Below are positions 9,196-16,693 of a stretch of DNA of 35,988 bases, piece after piece (within the stretch, counting starts at the first letter, position 1; each line of letters begins with the position of its first letter). The DNA comes from an uncultured Bacilli bacterium. GTDB taxonomy: Bacteria > Bacillota_I > Bacilli_A > RF39 > UBA660. Location of the stretch: positions 1-35,988 of the forward strand of contig CAPHZB010000008.1 of NCBI GenBank assembly GCA_948629335.1, read 5' to 3'. Below the pieces are notes generated by a model, which saw only the letters and a program-made list of their open reading frames with translations, ran no database searches and had not been told where the DNA came from. Made by a program: the position numbers and the translations under genes.

Positions 9196-9218
9196 AAATG
9201 AGGATAGGTGGATGATGT

Positions 9219-9521
9219 ATGGATTTGGTTATATTCTTAATTTTAGTTGTTGCTGTTGCTTTCTTCTTTAAAGATTTCAAAAATGTCGTATACTTTATTT
9301 GTATTATAGAAATGTTTTTCCATATTATTCATTTCATTGCAAATCATATTGGAGTAAAAGCGATTGCTGATTTTGTAAACACATATATTCCTAGTTCATT
9401 ACTTTCCATCATTGCAAAATATGCAACAGGACTCCTTTATGATATCTTTGTTTGGATACTTGTCTTCTTCTTCTGTTGTCTATTATTCTATTTAGTAAAA
9501 TATTTTATAAAAAGGAACTAG
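9219..9521 (+). CDS. Small hydrophobic membrane protein, function unknown
   Basis: About 100 residues with three hydrophobic stretches: residues 1-15, about 20-45, and about 65-95, ending in the basic KYFIKRN. It has no recognised motif. It has its own promoter and terminator, so it is a monocistronic unit between the SUF operon and the SirA-like gene. Confidence 0.75.
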   Translation: MDLVIFLILVVAVAFFFKDFKNVVYFICIIEMFFHIIHFIANHIGVKAIADFVNTYIPSSLLSIIAKYATGLLYDIFVWILVFFFCCLLFYLVKYFIKRN

Positions 9522-9533
9522 GTTCCTTTTTTT
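9510..9533 (+). terminator. Rho-independent terminator overlapping a stop codon
   Basis: AAAAGGAAC (9510-9518) pairs with GTTCCTTTT (9522-9530) around the TAG stop codon of the preceding gene, which forms the three-base loop, and a T run follows. Confidence 0.8.
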
Positions 9534-9581
9534 CGACAGCGAATCCAATTTCCTTTTTTTATAATAAAATGGGTGATTTGA

Positions 9582-10022
9582 TTGAACACATATCATTTAT
9601 TTATTATAAAACCAGATGCATTTCAGTTATATTTTAAAAATACCAATCCTTTATTTGTTCTTTTAAAAAAATTATATCGAATGGATAAAAAAAATGTGAA
9701 CTATGGACTATCTCTTTACCATCAGGTTTGTACATTAATGGACGTAAAATTATTATCAAACTATATGATCGAAAAAGTACCAGCTATTAAAGTAAAGAAA
9801 AATACATTTAAAATGCTCTCCTTTTTTGAAAGTACTACTTTTGAAATCCATTATACAAACATTCTTGTGGAAACGGATAAGATTCTTCCTTCCATTTATC
9901 AAATTTTTCATGTCTATCACAACCATATTTTGGTTTGTGATTTCAAACAGAATCGGTATTTTTGGCTCGACGAAGCTTTAAAAAATGGAAACCATAAGCT
10001 AAAAACACATATAATTAATTAG
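9582..10022 (+). CDS. SirA-like protein (sporulation inhibitor of replication)
   Basis: 146 residues starting with TTG after GGGTGAT. The N-terminal pattern YHLFIIKPDAFQLYFKN and the later YNGL/YHQ and FVCDF-like segments resemble SirA (YneE) proteins, which in Bacillus bind DnaA to stop replication at sporulation onset. The match is from memory of divergent homologues and carries no catalytic motif to confirm it. Context supports a sporulation link, since YlbD-like and YlbE-like genes follow directly. A TATAAT (9560-9565) lies upstream without a good -35. Otherwise a conserved hypothetical protein. Confidence 0.5.
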   Translation: MNTYHLFIIKPDAFQLYFKNTNPLFVLLKKLYRMDKKNVNYGLSLYHQVCTLMDVKLLSNYMIEKVPAIKVKKNTFKMLSFFESTTFEIHYTNILVETDKILPSIYQIFHVYHNHILVCDFKQNRYFWLDEALKNGNHKLKTHIIN

Positions 10023-10031
10023 GTGGTTAAC

Positions 10032-10388
10032 ATGATAGCAGACTTTAAAAATTTTGTTCGTAAAAATCCGGGACTTTTAAAATATGTAAGAGAAGGTACG
10101 ATGACATGGCAAAAATTTTATGAAATGTATGACTTATATGGGGAAAAGGAAGAGGTGTGGAAAAATTACATCGATGTTCCTAAAAGTGAGGCTGTTGCTA
10201 CCCAAACACTAGGAGTTACGGATATTTTAACATGGCTTAAAACAGCAGATTTGAGTAAGGTAGAAGAGGGAATCAATAGTGTACAAAGGGTTATTGGAGT
10301 ATTACAGGAGTTAGGACCTAATAAAACAGTGGATACTAAACCAACTTCTTATAAACCACGACCTTTATATAAACATTTTGAGGATTAA
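10032..10388 (+). CDS. YlbD-like putative spore coat protein
   Basis: 118 residues. The N-terminus DFKNFVRKNPGLLKYVREGTMTWQKFYEMYDLYGE resembles the YlbD coat-protein family, and the C-terminus is short and Pro/Lys-rich. ATG 10032 is preferred to the in-frame GTG 10023, which lies within the ribosome site AGGTGG. In Bacillus ylbD, ylbE, ylbF, ylbG and ylbH (rsmD) are consecutive; here D-like, E-like and rsmD keep that order. Its last base is shared with the next start codon (TAATG), suggesting translational coupling. Confidence 0.7.
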   Translation: MIADFKNFVRKNPGLLKYVREGTMTWQKFYEMYDLYGEKEEVWKNYIDVPKSEAVATQTLGVTDILTWLKTADLSKVEEGINSVQRVIGVLQELGPNKTVDTKPTSYKPRPLYKHFED

Positions 10389-10609
10389 TGACTCTAGAAA
10401 TACAATATAAAATAAAAAATAACCCCAACTACCAACGTTTCTTGAGACAAAACTCCCAGTGGTATAAATATTTAAATCGGAATCCAGCCAATTTTAAAAG
10501 TTTTGAAGCCCAAGTCAAAGAAGCTTACTCTCTTCGATTATCGGATCGAATTTCTTCTACAATAAAAACATTAGAAATATTAGAAAATGTAATGTCCTCT
10601 TTAAAATAA
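10388..10609 (+). CDS. YlbE-like protein
   Basis: 73 residues. NPNYQRFLRQNSQWYKYLNRNP is typical of the YlbE-like family (x-FLR-x-x-P/S-x-WY-x-L-R/N-NP). Function is unknown in the family. It starts at the TAATG overlap with the YlbD-like gene, with GAGGA four bases upstream, and lies just before rsmD, as in Bacillus. Confidence 0.72.
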   Translation: MTLEIQYKIKNNPNYQRFLRQNSQWYKYLNRNPANFKSFEAQVKEAYSLRLSDRISSTIKTLEILENVMSSLK

Positions 10610-10639
10610 ATGTGTTAAAATAAAGAAGAGGCGATTGTT

Positions 10640-11164
10640 TTGCGAGTAATTAGTGGAATATATAAAGGAAGAAATTTAAAAGGATTTACGATTGAAGGAA
10701 CAAGACCTACAATGGCACGAGTAAAAGAAAGTGTTTTTGCTATGTTACAAAATGAAATACAAGGGAAAAAAGTATTGGACCTTTTTGCAGGAAGTGGTGC
10801 TCTTGGAATTGAGGCCTTATCTAATGGGGCTATGTCTTGCCTTTTTGTAGATAATAACAAAATTGCTTGTGATACTCTTAAGGAGAATACAAAAGGAATG
10901 AAACAAGTATCGATTCTTAAAGCCGATTTTTTAACTTATTTAAAAAATACAAAGGAACAATTTGACTTGATTTTTCTAGATCCCCCTTATAATAAAAACC
11001 TACTTGTTCCTGCGGTTACACTGATTGAGGAAAGAAATTTATTAAGAAAAAATGGTCTTCTTTTTTGCGAATATGAAAAAGAAGAATTTACTTCGACATT
11101 TTCTCTATGGAAAGAGAAAAAATATGGTTCTACTTATATAAGAATTTATAAAAATAACCATTAG
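10640..11164 (+). CDS. rsmD: 16S rRNA (guanine966-N2)-methyltransferase RsmD
   Basis: SAM-dependent methyltransferase that modifies G966 in 16S rRNA during 30S assembly. MRVISGIYKGRNLK is the family N-terminus, LDLFAGSGALGIEALSNGA (near residue 45) is the SAM-binding motif I, and DLIFLDPPY (near 112) is the catalytic (D/N)PPY motif. 174 residues, close to the family norm. The start is TTG, with GAGG eight bases upstream; an extended -10 TGTTAAAAT (10613-10621) may give it its own promoter. Confidence 0.93.
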   Translation: MRVISGIYKGRNLKGFTIEGTRPTMARVKESVFAMLQNEIQGKKVLDLFAGSGALGIEALSNGAMSCLFVDNNKIACDTLKENTKGMKQVSILKADFLTYLKNTKEQFDLIFLDPPYNKNLLVPAVTLIEERNLLRKNGLLFCEYEKEEFTSTFSLWKEKKYGSTYIRIYKNNH

Positions 11165-11234
11165 AAAAGAAGAAGCGACTCTATGTATTTAAAAATTTAG
11201 GGCTATGGTGAATTTTTTCATTTTATGAAGGATG

Positions 11235-11265
11235 AAAGGTTTTATTTTGAAGAAACCTTTTTTTT
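11235..11265 (+). terminator. Rho-independent terminator after rsmD
   Basis: AAAGGTTT (11235-11242) and AAACCTTT (11253-11260) with a ten-base loop, followed by TTTTT. Confidence 0.8.
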
Positions 11266-11285
11266 ATATCTTTTATAATACAAGG

Positions 11286-11315
11286 AACTCTCAAAATATA
11301 GAGTTTTCTTTTTTA
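11286..11315 (+). terminator. Second tandem terminator
   Basis: AACTCT (11286-11291) and AGAGTT (11300-11305) with a T-rich tail. Two terminators in a row isolate the bacteriocin locus from rsmD. The rest of the roughly 280-base gap 11165-11445 holds no convincing gene. Confidence 0.6.
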
Positions 11316-11403
11316 TTTCGCGCAAGAGGTAGTTCGTGAATGGTTAGTTTTCTTAGTATTATACATAAAAAGTGAAAAAAGTTATTTTTTTTTTCATTTT
11401 TTT

Positions 11404-11430
11404 AAAGGAATTCTTTTCCTTTTCTATTAT
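11404..11430 (+). promoter_or_regulatory. Promoter with palindrome before the bacteriocin exporter
   Basis: The inverted repeat AAAGGAA (11404-11410) / TTCCTTT (11416-11422) lies just before a -10-like TATTAT (11425-11430), where a repressor would block polymerase. Transcription from here would begin only about ten bases before the exporter start codon. The palindrome could also be a weak hairpin. Confidence 0.4.
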
Positions 11431-11445
11431 GTTAATGGTGAGGAG

Positions 11446-13548
11446 GTGAGAAGTATCCAATTTAAAGTTGTTAAACAAACAAGTATAGAAGACTGTGGAC
11501 CAACTTGTCTTTATATGCTTTTAAAGTATTATGGAGGATATGAAAAGTTAGAAACAATTAAAAAACTATGTAAGACAGACAAAGAAGGAACAACATTATA
11601 TGATTTAAAAGAGGCAGCAATAGCATTAGGTTTTCAAACAGATTCTTATCATGCCAGTGTAGATGATTTACAAAAGAATATACATTTTCCCTTTATAGCA
11701 CATGTTTTTATTGACCAAAAATATTACCATTACATTATTGTCTACAAAATAAAGAAAAATCATATTCTCGTAGCAGATCCAAAAGAAGGAAGACTATTAA
11801 AAATGTCGATTTCAAGATTTGAGGCAATTTATCTAAATTCTATTTTATTATTGTATCCTATGCATATTGAAAAAAGAAAAAGTGAGAAGATAGGTAAATG
11901 GTTTTTCAAAATCGTGAAATCATTTAAAAAAGAACTGTTCCATATCACACTTTATTCTTTTACTATCTTCTTTTTGGAAATGCTATGTGTTTCTTCCTTC
12001 TATTTTCTTCTTATGATTTCAAAAAAACAAAACATACATCTTCTACAAATTTCAATTGTTTTTCTCTTTCTTTTCTCTATTTTAAAGGTATTTTTAAATT
12101 ATATTCGTAAAAAGAGGATGATTCGGTGTAACGAAGAAATCTATACTTCTTTAAAACAAAAATTTTATGATTGGGTCTACACACTTCCTTATCATGAGGT
12201 GAAGAGGAAAAATAGTATGGAATTGCTTTTGAAGCTTGAACAGTTAGAAAGCATTATGGACTATTTTTTCGATATTTTATTCTTTATTTTCTTTGAAGGG
12301 CTTCCATTTTTAGGCATTATTGTATTTCTCTTTTTTCAAAAAAGTGTAATTGTTTATTTTATTCTTTATTTAAGTATTCATTTTTTGGTTCACATTTATG
12401 CTGGAAGACAACAAAGAATCCTTCTTCTTGATTTAAAGGAGGAGATGAGTTTGGCTAGAAGAAATGAGATGGAAGCATTATCGAGTGTTTCAACTATTGA
12501 TGAAATGCAGATAGAATCTATTTTCATCAAAAGACAGGCTAGGTATACAAAATCCTATTTGGAAAGGCGAACAAAGAAAAATATTTCTTATCTGAGATAT
12601 GAAACGTTGTTAGATGGCATCAAAAGTGGAAGTGATATTCTTCTAAAAGGTATTTTCTTTGGACTTCTTATACATCAGAAAATATCTTTAGAAGGTTTAC
12701 TGGTACTCTTTTATTTATTTGAAAAAATGAACGAGTTTATTCTTGGTTTGTCTAATCTTTATATTCAAAAAGAGGAAATGAAATGGGCTCTTGAGAATAT
12801 GAATATAGAAAAGCAGGAAAAAAAGACTGTAACGGTAAATCAACTTAGTTTAAAGAATGTAATTTATCCTTATTATGGAAAGATTCGAAACGTTTCCTTG
12901 GATTTAAAGAAAAAATTTCCTGTTTTATTATTAGGAGAAAGTGGTATTGGCAAAAGTACGCTTGCTCATATTATTCTAGGAGATTATCAAAGTGATGGAA
13001 GATTTGTAAATGGAGAAGAGACATCTACTAGGGTAAATGGCTGTTATGTTAGTGGAGAGGCAATGATTTATACAACGACCATTATGGAAAATATTTTATT
13101 AGGAAGAACAATTGAAGAGAAAAAACTAGAGGAAATTTTGAAGGTAACACACGTAGATAAAATCATCGAAAAACATAAATATCTTCCTCTTTTAGAAAGA
13201 GGAGAGAATCTATCTTCGGGGGAAAAACAGAAAATTGTTCTTGCTAGGGCTTTGATAGAGGATTTTGACTTGCTTGTCTTAGATGAAGCATTAAATCGGC
13301 TAGATCAAGGAGAGGAAATTGATATTATGGAAAGTCTTTTAAAGATGTACTCGGATAAGATTATTGTAGTCATTTCACACCGTTATAACCTAATGGACTT
13401 ATTTGAAAGAATTTATATGTTTACACCTCATGGGCAATTAAAAAAGTGGAAAGGACGGGGGAACAATGTTCAAAAGAATTTTGAAAAACATTATCAGAGT
13501 TATCATTATGTCAATTTTTTAGGAGGTATGTATTATGGACATGATTAG
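11446..13548 (+). CDS. Peptidase C39 ABC bacteriocin exporter
   Basis: Membrane transporter that cuts a double-glycine leader from a peptide and exports it. Residues 1-130 are the C39 protease with Cys17 (in EDCGPTC), His95 (KYYHYIIVY) and Asp111 (ADPKEG) all present. Residues about 155-430 hold the hydrophobic transmembrane domain. The ATPase follows with Walker A GESGIGKST (near 497), signature LSSGEKQK (near 588) and LVLDEA. At 700 residues it is full length. The start is uncertain: GTG 11446 is the first possible start, but the ribosome site GGAGGTGAG is better placed for the next few codons. Its end overlaps the bacteriocin gene by 14 bases. Confidence 0.92.
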   Translation: MRSIQFKVVKQTSIEDCGPTCLYMLLKYYGGYEKLETIKKLCKTDKEGTTLYDLKEAAIALGFQTDSYHASVDDLQKNIHFPFIAHVFIDQKYYHYIIVYKIKKNHILVADPKEGRLLKMSISRFEAIYLNSILLLYPMHIEKRKSEKIGKWFFKIVKSFKKELFHITLYSFTIFFLEMLCVSSFYFLLMISKKQNIHLLQISIVFLFLFSILKVFLNYIRKKRMIRCNEEIYTSLKQKFYDWVYTLPYHEVKRKNSMELLLKLEQLESIMDYFFDILFFIFFEGLPFLGIIVFLFFQKSVIVYFILYLSIHFLVHIYAGRQQRILLLDLKEEMSLARRNEMEALSSVSTIDEMQIESIFIKRQARYTKSYLERRTKKNISYLRYETLLDGIKSGSDILLKGIFFGLLIHQKISLEGLLVLFYLFEKMNEFILGLSNLYIQKEEMKWALENMNIEKQEKKTVTVNQLSLKNVIYPYYGKIRNVSLDLKKKFPVLLLGESGIGKSTLAHIILGDYQSDGRFVNGEETSTRVNGCYVSGEAMIYTTTIMENILLGRTIEEKKLEEILKVTHVDKIIEKHKYLPLLERGENLSSGEKQKIVLARALIEDFDLLVLDEALNRLDQGEEIDIMESLLKMYSDKIIVVISHRYNLMDLFERIYMFTPHGQLKKWKGRGNNVQKNFEKHYQSYHYVNFLGGMYYGHD

Positions 13549-13651
13549 TGATGTAGAGTTAAAACAAATTAAGGGAGGACTGAGTGCAAAGGCCTTATGG
13601 GTCGGACTAGCATCCTTTATCACTTTCGCGATAGGCGCAATCGACGGATAA
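13535..13651 (+). CDS. Double-glycine leader bacteriocin precursor, probably truncated by the prophage
   Basis: A 38-codon gene. MDMISDVELKQIKGG is a classic GG leader (Leu and Ile at the usual spacing before Gly-Gly) that the adjacent exporter would cut. The core that would be left is only 23 residues, hydrophobic, with a Trp and ending AIGAIDG. AGGAGG lies eight bases before ATG 13535. Such cores are usually longer; from memory, similar peptides continue past I-x-DG with a short Pro- and Cys-containing tail, and this gene stops where the prophage should begin. I infer that the tail has been replaced by phage DNA. No immunity gene is visible; it may lie beyond the right end of the prophage. 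Confidence 0.85.
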   Translation: MDMISDVELKQIKGGLSAKALWVGLASFITFAIGAIDG

Positions 13652-13690
13652 ATACCACAATCATATAACAAACTATCCTTTCCTTATATT
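13600..13690. other. Probable attL attachment site at the bacteriocin 3' end
   Basis: Large serine integrases are usually encoded right next to attP, so after integration attL lies just beyond the integrase gene. Here that places it inside or at the end of the bacteriocin gene, whose stop codon is 32 bases from the integrase stop codon. The crossover itself cannot be located without the right end, because these enzymes share only a very short core between attP and attB. Confidence 0.6.
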
Positions 13691-15261
13691 TTCATATGAA
13701 TATCAAGTTTTAAATCACTCTCACTTCTGATTTTTGTTTTAGTATAAATTACTTTATCAATAATTGAACGGAGCATTTCGTTCTTTTCTTTAACACTTAA
13801 ATTAAAATATTCAGATATGCACGATTCAACTTTTGGAATTAGTGTTTTTAATTTTTCCATTTTTATTTCTTCATTTTCTGCATTTATTTTTGATATTTGA
13901 GAATTTAAAGTATTGATATTCTCTTCGACTATTTGCGAGCGCTCTAGGTATGTTTTTTTGTCATAGATACCATCATCTAGAAAGTCACGAAGCCGTTCTA
14001 ATTTTGCTTTTTCTTTATTCAATTCTTTATTTAATACTTCCAACTGATTAACTATACTAGAAACAATTGAATTCTGATTATTTGTATAATTTTCAATGAT
14101 TTTTTTATTTTCAACTAGCCATTCTTTAAGTGCTTCAATTAATGCAATTTCGACATATTCTAGCGTATGCGATATTGTTTTACATTTGTGAGTGCAGTGT
14201 AGTGCTGGCTTCCTTGAATAATAAATAGGATTTGATTTATCACTACGTGGTCGATAATAAACAGATTGTTTTGCATCAATACGAGCCATAACGAAACCAC
14301 ATTCACTACACCTTATAATACCAGCCAGAGGGTTTTTGAGTTCTTTGTCCTCTTTTACATATTTTGTAGAGCAAGCCTTCAATTTTGCTTGTACTAAATC
14401 AAAATCTTCTTTAGAGATTATTGCCTCATGCTTTCCTTCAACGAGCAAATAATCTCCTTTTTTTTGACGTATCGTTTTGTGTTTAATTTCTCCGTTTTCG
14501 ACAACCGTAATATATTTTCGTTCTTGCCATTTCACATAGCCAGCATATGTTTCATTATGAAGCATTTCTCTAATTCCATTTTTTCGCCAATCTCTCCCTT
14601 TTGGGGATTTAATACCTAGCGAGTTAAGATGGGTAGCAATAGCATAGGTTCCTTTTCCATCAAGACATAATTGAAAGATTAAACGAACAATTTCTGCTTG
14701 TTCTTCTATTATTTTTAATGAGAATCCTTTTTGACCTTTTAATTTATAACGTTCATATCCATAACAACAAACGCCCGAAACAAAACAACCATTATAGACA
14801 CTGTCTTTTCTGCCTTCGTTTAATCTCTTTTTAATATTATTGTATTCTTTTCGCGAATAGGAGAGTTTATCAATTAAGTATTCCTCATCAGCTGGATTAC
14901 TTAGGTCGTATTCCTTTTCGGGTGTAATGATTAGTGTATTTGTGTATTTAAAAGTTTTTATAATCTTATCTTGGTCGCCTAGATCCCCACGACATAGTCT
15001 TTGTACATCAATTACCCACACACCTTTAACAGTTGGATTTTCAATATCATGTAATAATCGTTGAATTTCAGGACGTTCCGAAATACTATCACCACTTACG
15101 ACTTCTTCATAAATATTTTCTTCGTTAACGGGTCTTCCTGTACTTTCAGTAATTAATTTTAATCTTTCTTTATGTCGTTCCAAGGTTTGATAGTTTTGAT
15201 TGTTACGCTCGTAGTCTAAATCTTCGCGAGACTTTCTTAAATATTCTAAATATATATTCAT
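13684..15261 (-). CDS. Large serine recombinase (phage integrase)
   Basis: Integrates and excises the phage. 525 residues. The N-terminal catalytic domain has Y-L-R-K-S with nucleophile Ser11, VSGDSISERPEIQRLL and the RLCRGDL segment. The recombinase domain begins near residue 165 (GCFVSGVCCYGYER), then comes a zinc ribbon (CSECGFVMAR, later LHCTHKCKT) and a coiled coil near residues 395-475. The ATG at 15261 has AAGGAG seven bases upstream. Reads leftward, as the outermost phage gene. Excision would also need a directionality factor, probably one of the small unassigned phage genes. Confidence 0.95.
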   Translation of the reverse strand: MNIYLEYLRKSREDLDYERNNQNYQTLERHKERLKLITESTGRPVNEENIYEEVVSGDSISERPEIQRLLHDIENPTVKGVWVIDVQRLCRGDLGDQDKIIKTFKYTNTLIITPEKEYDLSNPADEEYLIDKLSYSRKEYNNIKKRLNEGRKDSVYNGCFVSGVCCYGYERYKLKGQKGFSLKIIEEQAEIVRLIFQLCLDGKGTYAIATHLNSLGIKSPKGRDWRKNGIREMLHNETYAGYVKWQERKYITVVENGEIKHKTIRQKKGDYLLVEGKHEAIISKEDFDLVQAKLKACSTKYVKEDKELKNPLAGIIRCSECGFVMARIDAKQSVYYRPRSDKSNPIYYSRKPALHCTHKCKTISHTLEYVEIALIEALKEWLVENKKIIENYTNNQNSIVSSIVNQLEVLNKELNKEKAKLERLRDFLDDGIYDKKTYLERSQIVEENINTLNSQISKINAENEEIKMEKLKTLIPKVESCISEYFNLSVKEKNEMLRSIIDKVIYTKTKIRSESDLKLDIHMKI

Positions 15262-15277
15262 TATATCACTCCTTATA

Positions 15278-15345
15278 TTGCATTTACTTAGGTTTTCGTG
15301 ATATAATTAGACACGAAAAGCCTATAGTCTATTTTATAGTCTATT
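15278..15345 (+). promoter_or_regulatory. Promoter with palindromic operator and tandem repeat upstream of the integrase
   Basis: A rightward promoter TTGCAT (15278-15283), 18 bases, TATAAT (15302-15307). The -10 lies in the centre of an 8-bp inverted repeat TTTTCGTG (15293-15300) / CACGAAAA (15312-15319). Directly after it TATAGTCTATT occurs twice (15323-15333 and 15335-15345). The region is also the integrase leader on the other strand, so a bound protein could control both directions. Confidence 0.5.
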
Positions 15346-15409
15346 ACAATTTAGTGGTTGTAACGGGTTTTTCATATTCAATGTCTAGAGTTGCGCCTCT
15401 AGGCTTTTT
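15314..15409 (+). ncRNA. Candidate small RNA between integrase and nuclease genes
   Basis: Predicted from the promoter at 15278-15307 and a clear rightward terminator: CTAGAG (15385-15390), loop, CTCTAG (15397-15402), then GCTTTTT. A second hairpin TTACAA (15344-15349) / TTGTAA (15358-15363) lies in the middle. There is no coding frame of note. The terminator has no T run in the leftward direction, so it serves a rightward transcript, although both flanking genes read leftward. It converges on the nuclease stop codon. Function unknown. Confidence 0.4.
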
Positions 15410-16364
15410 AATTGTTATTAACTATTTCATCAACTATACTATCAAAAGTTGTATTTTCATAATTTGTTTCACAATTACTTATGTAATATAATTTAATATT
15501 ATTTTGTTTACATAATTTTGCTTTTTTATAATCAAGTTCTTTTTGTTTTTTAAATTGCGGTTCACCGCCAAAGTGATTTACAGGTTCATAATGCTGTTTT
15601 CCTTGTATTTCAATACCAACTCTTTTAGATGGAATATACAAGTCAATTGATTGTTTGCCGAGCCAGTCAGCTCTATATTGATATATAGTGTCTGGGAAAA
15701 TATCTCTGAATTTTTTTAAATAAACTAATTCAGTAGTTCTTTTTAAGTCACTTTTTTTAACTTTTAACATATCTATCAATAAATTGCTATATAAGTCATA
15801 AGACTTAGATTCTTTTATATCGTTTTTAATTACATAATTATAACTAATTAATTCTGCTTTAGCGAAATTAATAATTATTGGTTTTATGTACTTATTTTTA
15901 AAAATATGAAAGCAGAATGTAAAATTAATATGATATTTGTTTTTTAGTATATTATATATAGTTAAGTGTTTATTATAATCATTTATTAAATCGATTTCTT
16001 TAAAATGATTATAACTTAAAATATTTTCTAGTGACTTATTTTTAATTGAAATATCAAAATTAAAGTAATATAAATAATGTATATTGTATATTAATTCTTC
16101 CTCATTTTCGTTTAAATAAAGTAAATAAGTAACACTATTATCATTTTTTAACAGATTCTTGAATTTTTTTATTTTTTTAACTTTTGGAAAAAAGTATTTT
16201 TCGATTGTCCAAAATCTCAGATTATCTTCTTTAATAATATAAAGAATTACATAACCATTATATCTTTTTATATCATTTTCTGAAATCTTGATGTTAAGAA
16301 AATAATATTTTTTTCGATAGCCATAATTGATAACTTTGCTAATATCGTTAACATTATTACCCAT
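15408..16364 (-). CDS. PD-(D/E)XK nuclease-like protein with unknown N-terminal region
   Basis: 318 residues. The last 110 resemble a restriction/Vsr-like nuclease domain: QYRADW, then SIDLYIP with the acidic residue, VGIEIQGKQHYEPV with Glu and the Q-x-K/GKQH pattern, then FKKQKELDYKKAKLCKQNNIKLYYI. The first 200 residues are very rich in Ile, Lys, Asn and Tyr and I do not recognise them. It lies between integrase and repressor, a place where temperate phages often carry accessory genes expressed in the lysogen, so a defence or superinfection role is possible but not shown. Its ribosome site is weak (AGGAAA, 11 bases from the start). Confidence 0.6.
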   Translation of the reverse strand: MGNNVNDISKVINYGYRKKYYFLNIKISENDIKRYNGYVILYIIKEDNLRFWTIEKYFFPKVKKIKKFKNLLKNDNSVTYLLYLNENEEELIYNIHYLYYFNFDISIKNKSLENILSYNHFKEIDLINDYNKHLTIYNILKNKYHINFTFCFHIFKNKYIKPIIINFAKAELISYNYVIKNDIKESKSYDLYSNLLIDMLKVKKSDLKRTTELVYLKKFRDIFPDTIYQYRADWLGKQSIDLYIPSKRVGIEIQGKQHYEPVNHFGGEPQFKKQKELDYKKAKLCKQNNIKLYYISNCETNYENTTFDSIVDEIVNNN

Positions 16365-16400
16365 TTATTAATGTTTCCTAGTTAATCTTTTTTTATTTAA

Positions 16401-16427
16401 TTAACTTTTCATACACCGCACCTCCTT
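16401..16427 (-). promoter_or_regulatory. Strong ribosome site leading only to a minigene, upstream of the nuclease
   Basis: On the minus strand AAGGAGGTG (16427-16419) precedes ATG AAA AGT TAA (16412-16401); an overlapping GTG frame gives seven codons ending at 16393. It is the best ribosome site in this leader, yet opens no real gene, while the nuclease 40 bases downstream has a poor site. This could be a regulatory leader or the remains of a deleted gene. Confidence 0.35.
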
Positions 16428-16509
16428 ACTATTTAAAAATCTATATTAAAAATACCTGTACTAGCATATTTTTAACCGTAAGTAATATTGTTATAAAAAA
16501 ATGCATTTA

Positions 16510-16570
16510 GTTACCATAAAACTGCCATTTATAATAATTTTTACCATTTTATGGTAACTATTCTTATAAT
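16510..16570. promoter_or_regulatory. Palindromic operator region with rightward promoter
   Basis: The 17-bp palindrome TTACCATTTTATGGTAA (16541-16557) overlaps the -35 of a rightward promoter (TTACCA 16541-16546, 18 bases, TATAAT 16565-16570). A second half, GTTACCATAAAA (16510-16521), is a perfect inverted copy of 16547-16558. Part of it (TTTACCATTTT) resembles the reverse complement of the repressor operators at 17.1-17.4 kb, so the same repressor may bind here. Confidence 0.5.
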
Positions 16571-16596
16571 AAATACCCTGAAAGGGGGAGTGGCAG

Positions 16597-16683
16597 TTGG
16601 AAGTGCGTTTTTTTTATAACGAATTAGAACAAATGAATGTTGATATATTGATGTATATCATCTTAGTAGAATATTTCTTATAA
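16597..16683 (+). CDS. Possible 28-residue peptide
   Basis: TTG-started frame after a GGGGGAG ribosome site (16585-16590), behind the promoter at 16541-16570. The product is acidic and hydrophobic (FFYNELEQMNVDILMY, then IILVEYFL). It reads toward the repressor gene's 3' end. No family recognised; the promoter and ribosome site are the only evidence. Confidence 0.35.
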   Translation: MEVRFFYNELEQMNVDILMYIILVEYFL

Positions 16684-16693
16684 GAGATATTCT
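16668..16693. terminator. Convergent hairpin between peptide frame and repressor
   Basis: AGAATAT-T-TCTTA (16668-16680) faces TAAGA-G-ATATTCT (16681-16693), a 26-base palindrome with one mismatch pair. It overlaps the stop codons of both convergent frames. It lacks a long T run, so termination is likely but not certain. Confidence 0.45.

Noticed and set aside
9452..9637. 61-codon frame across the small membrane protein gene end
   Set aside because: It overlaps a terminator and two better-supported genes in other frames.
11429..11449. Six-codon upstream frame before the bacteriocin exporter
   Set aside because: It has no ribosome site and starts at or before the predicted transcription start.
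16597..16683. Arbitrium-type signal peptide (AimP)
   Set aside because: No AimR-like TPR receptor gene is present and the peptide has no secretion signal.
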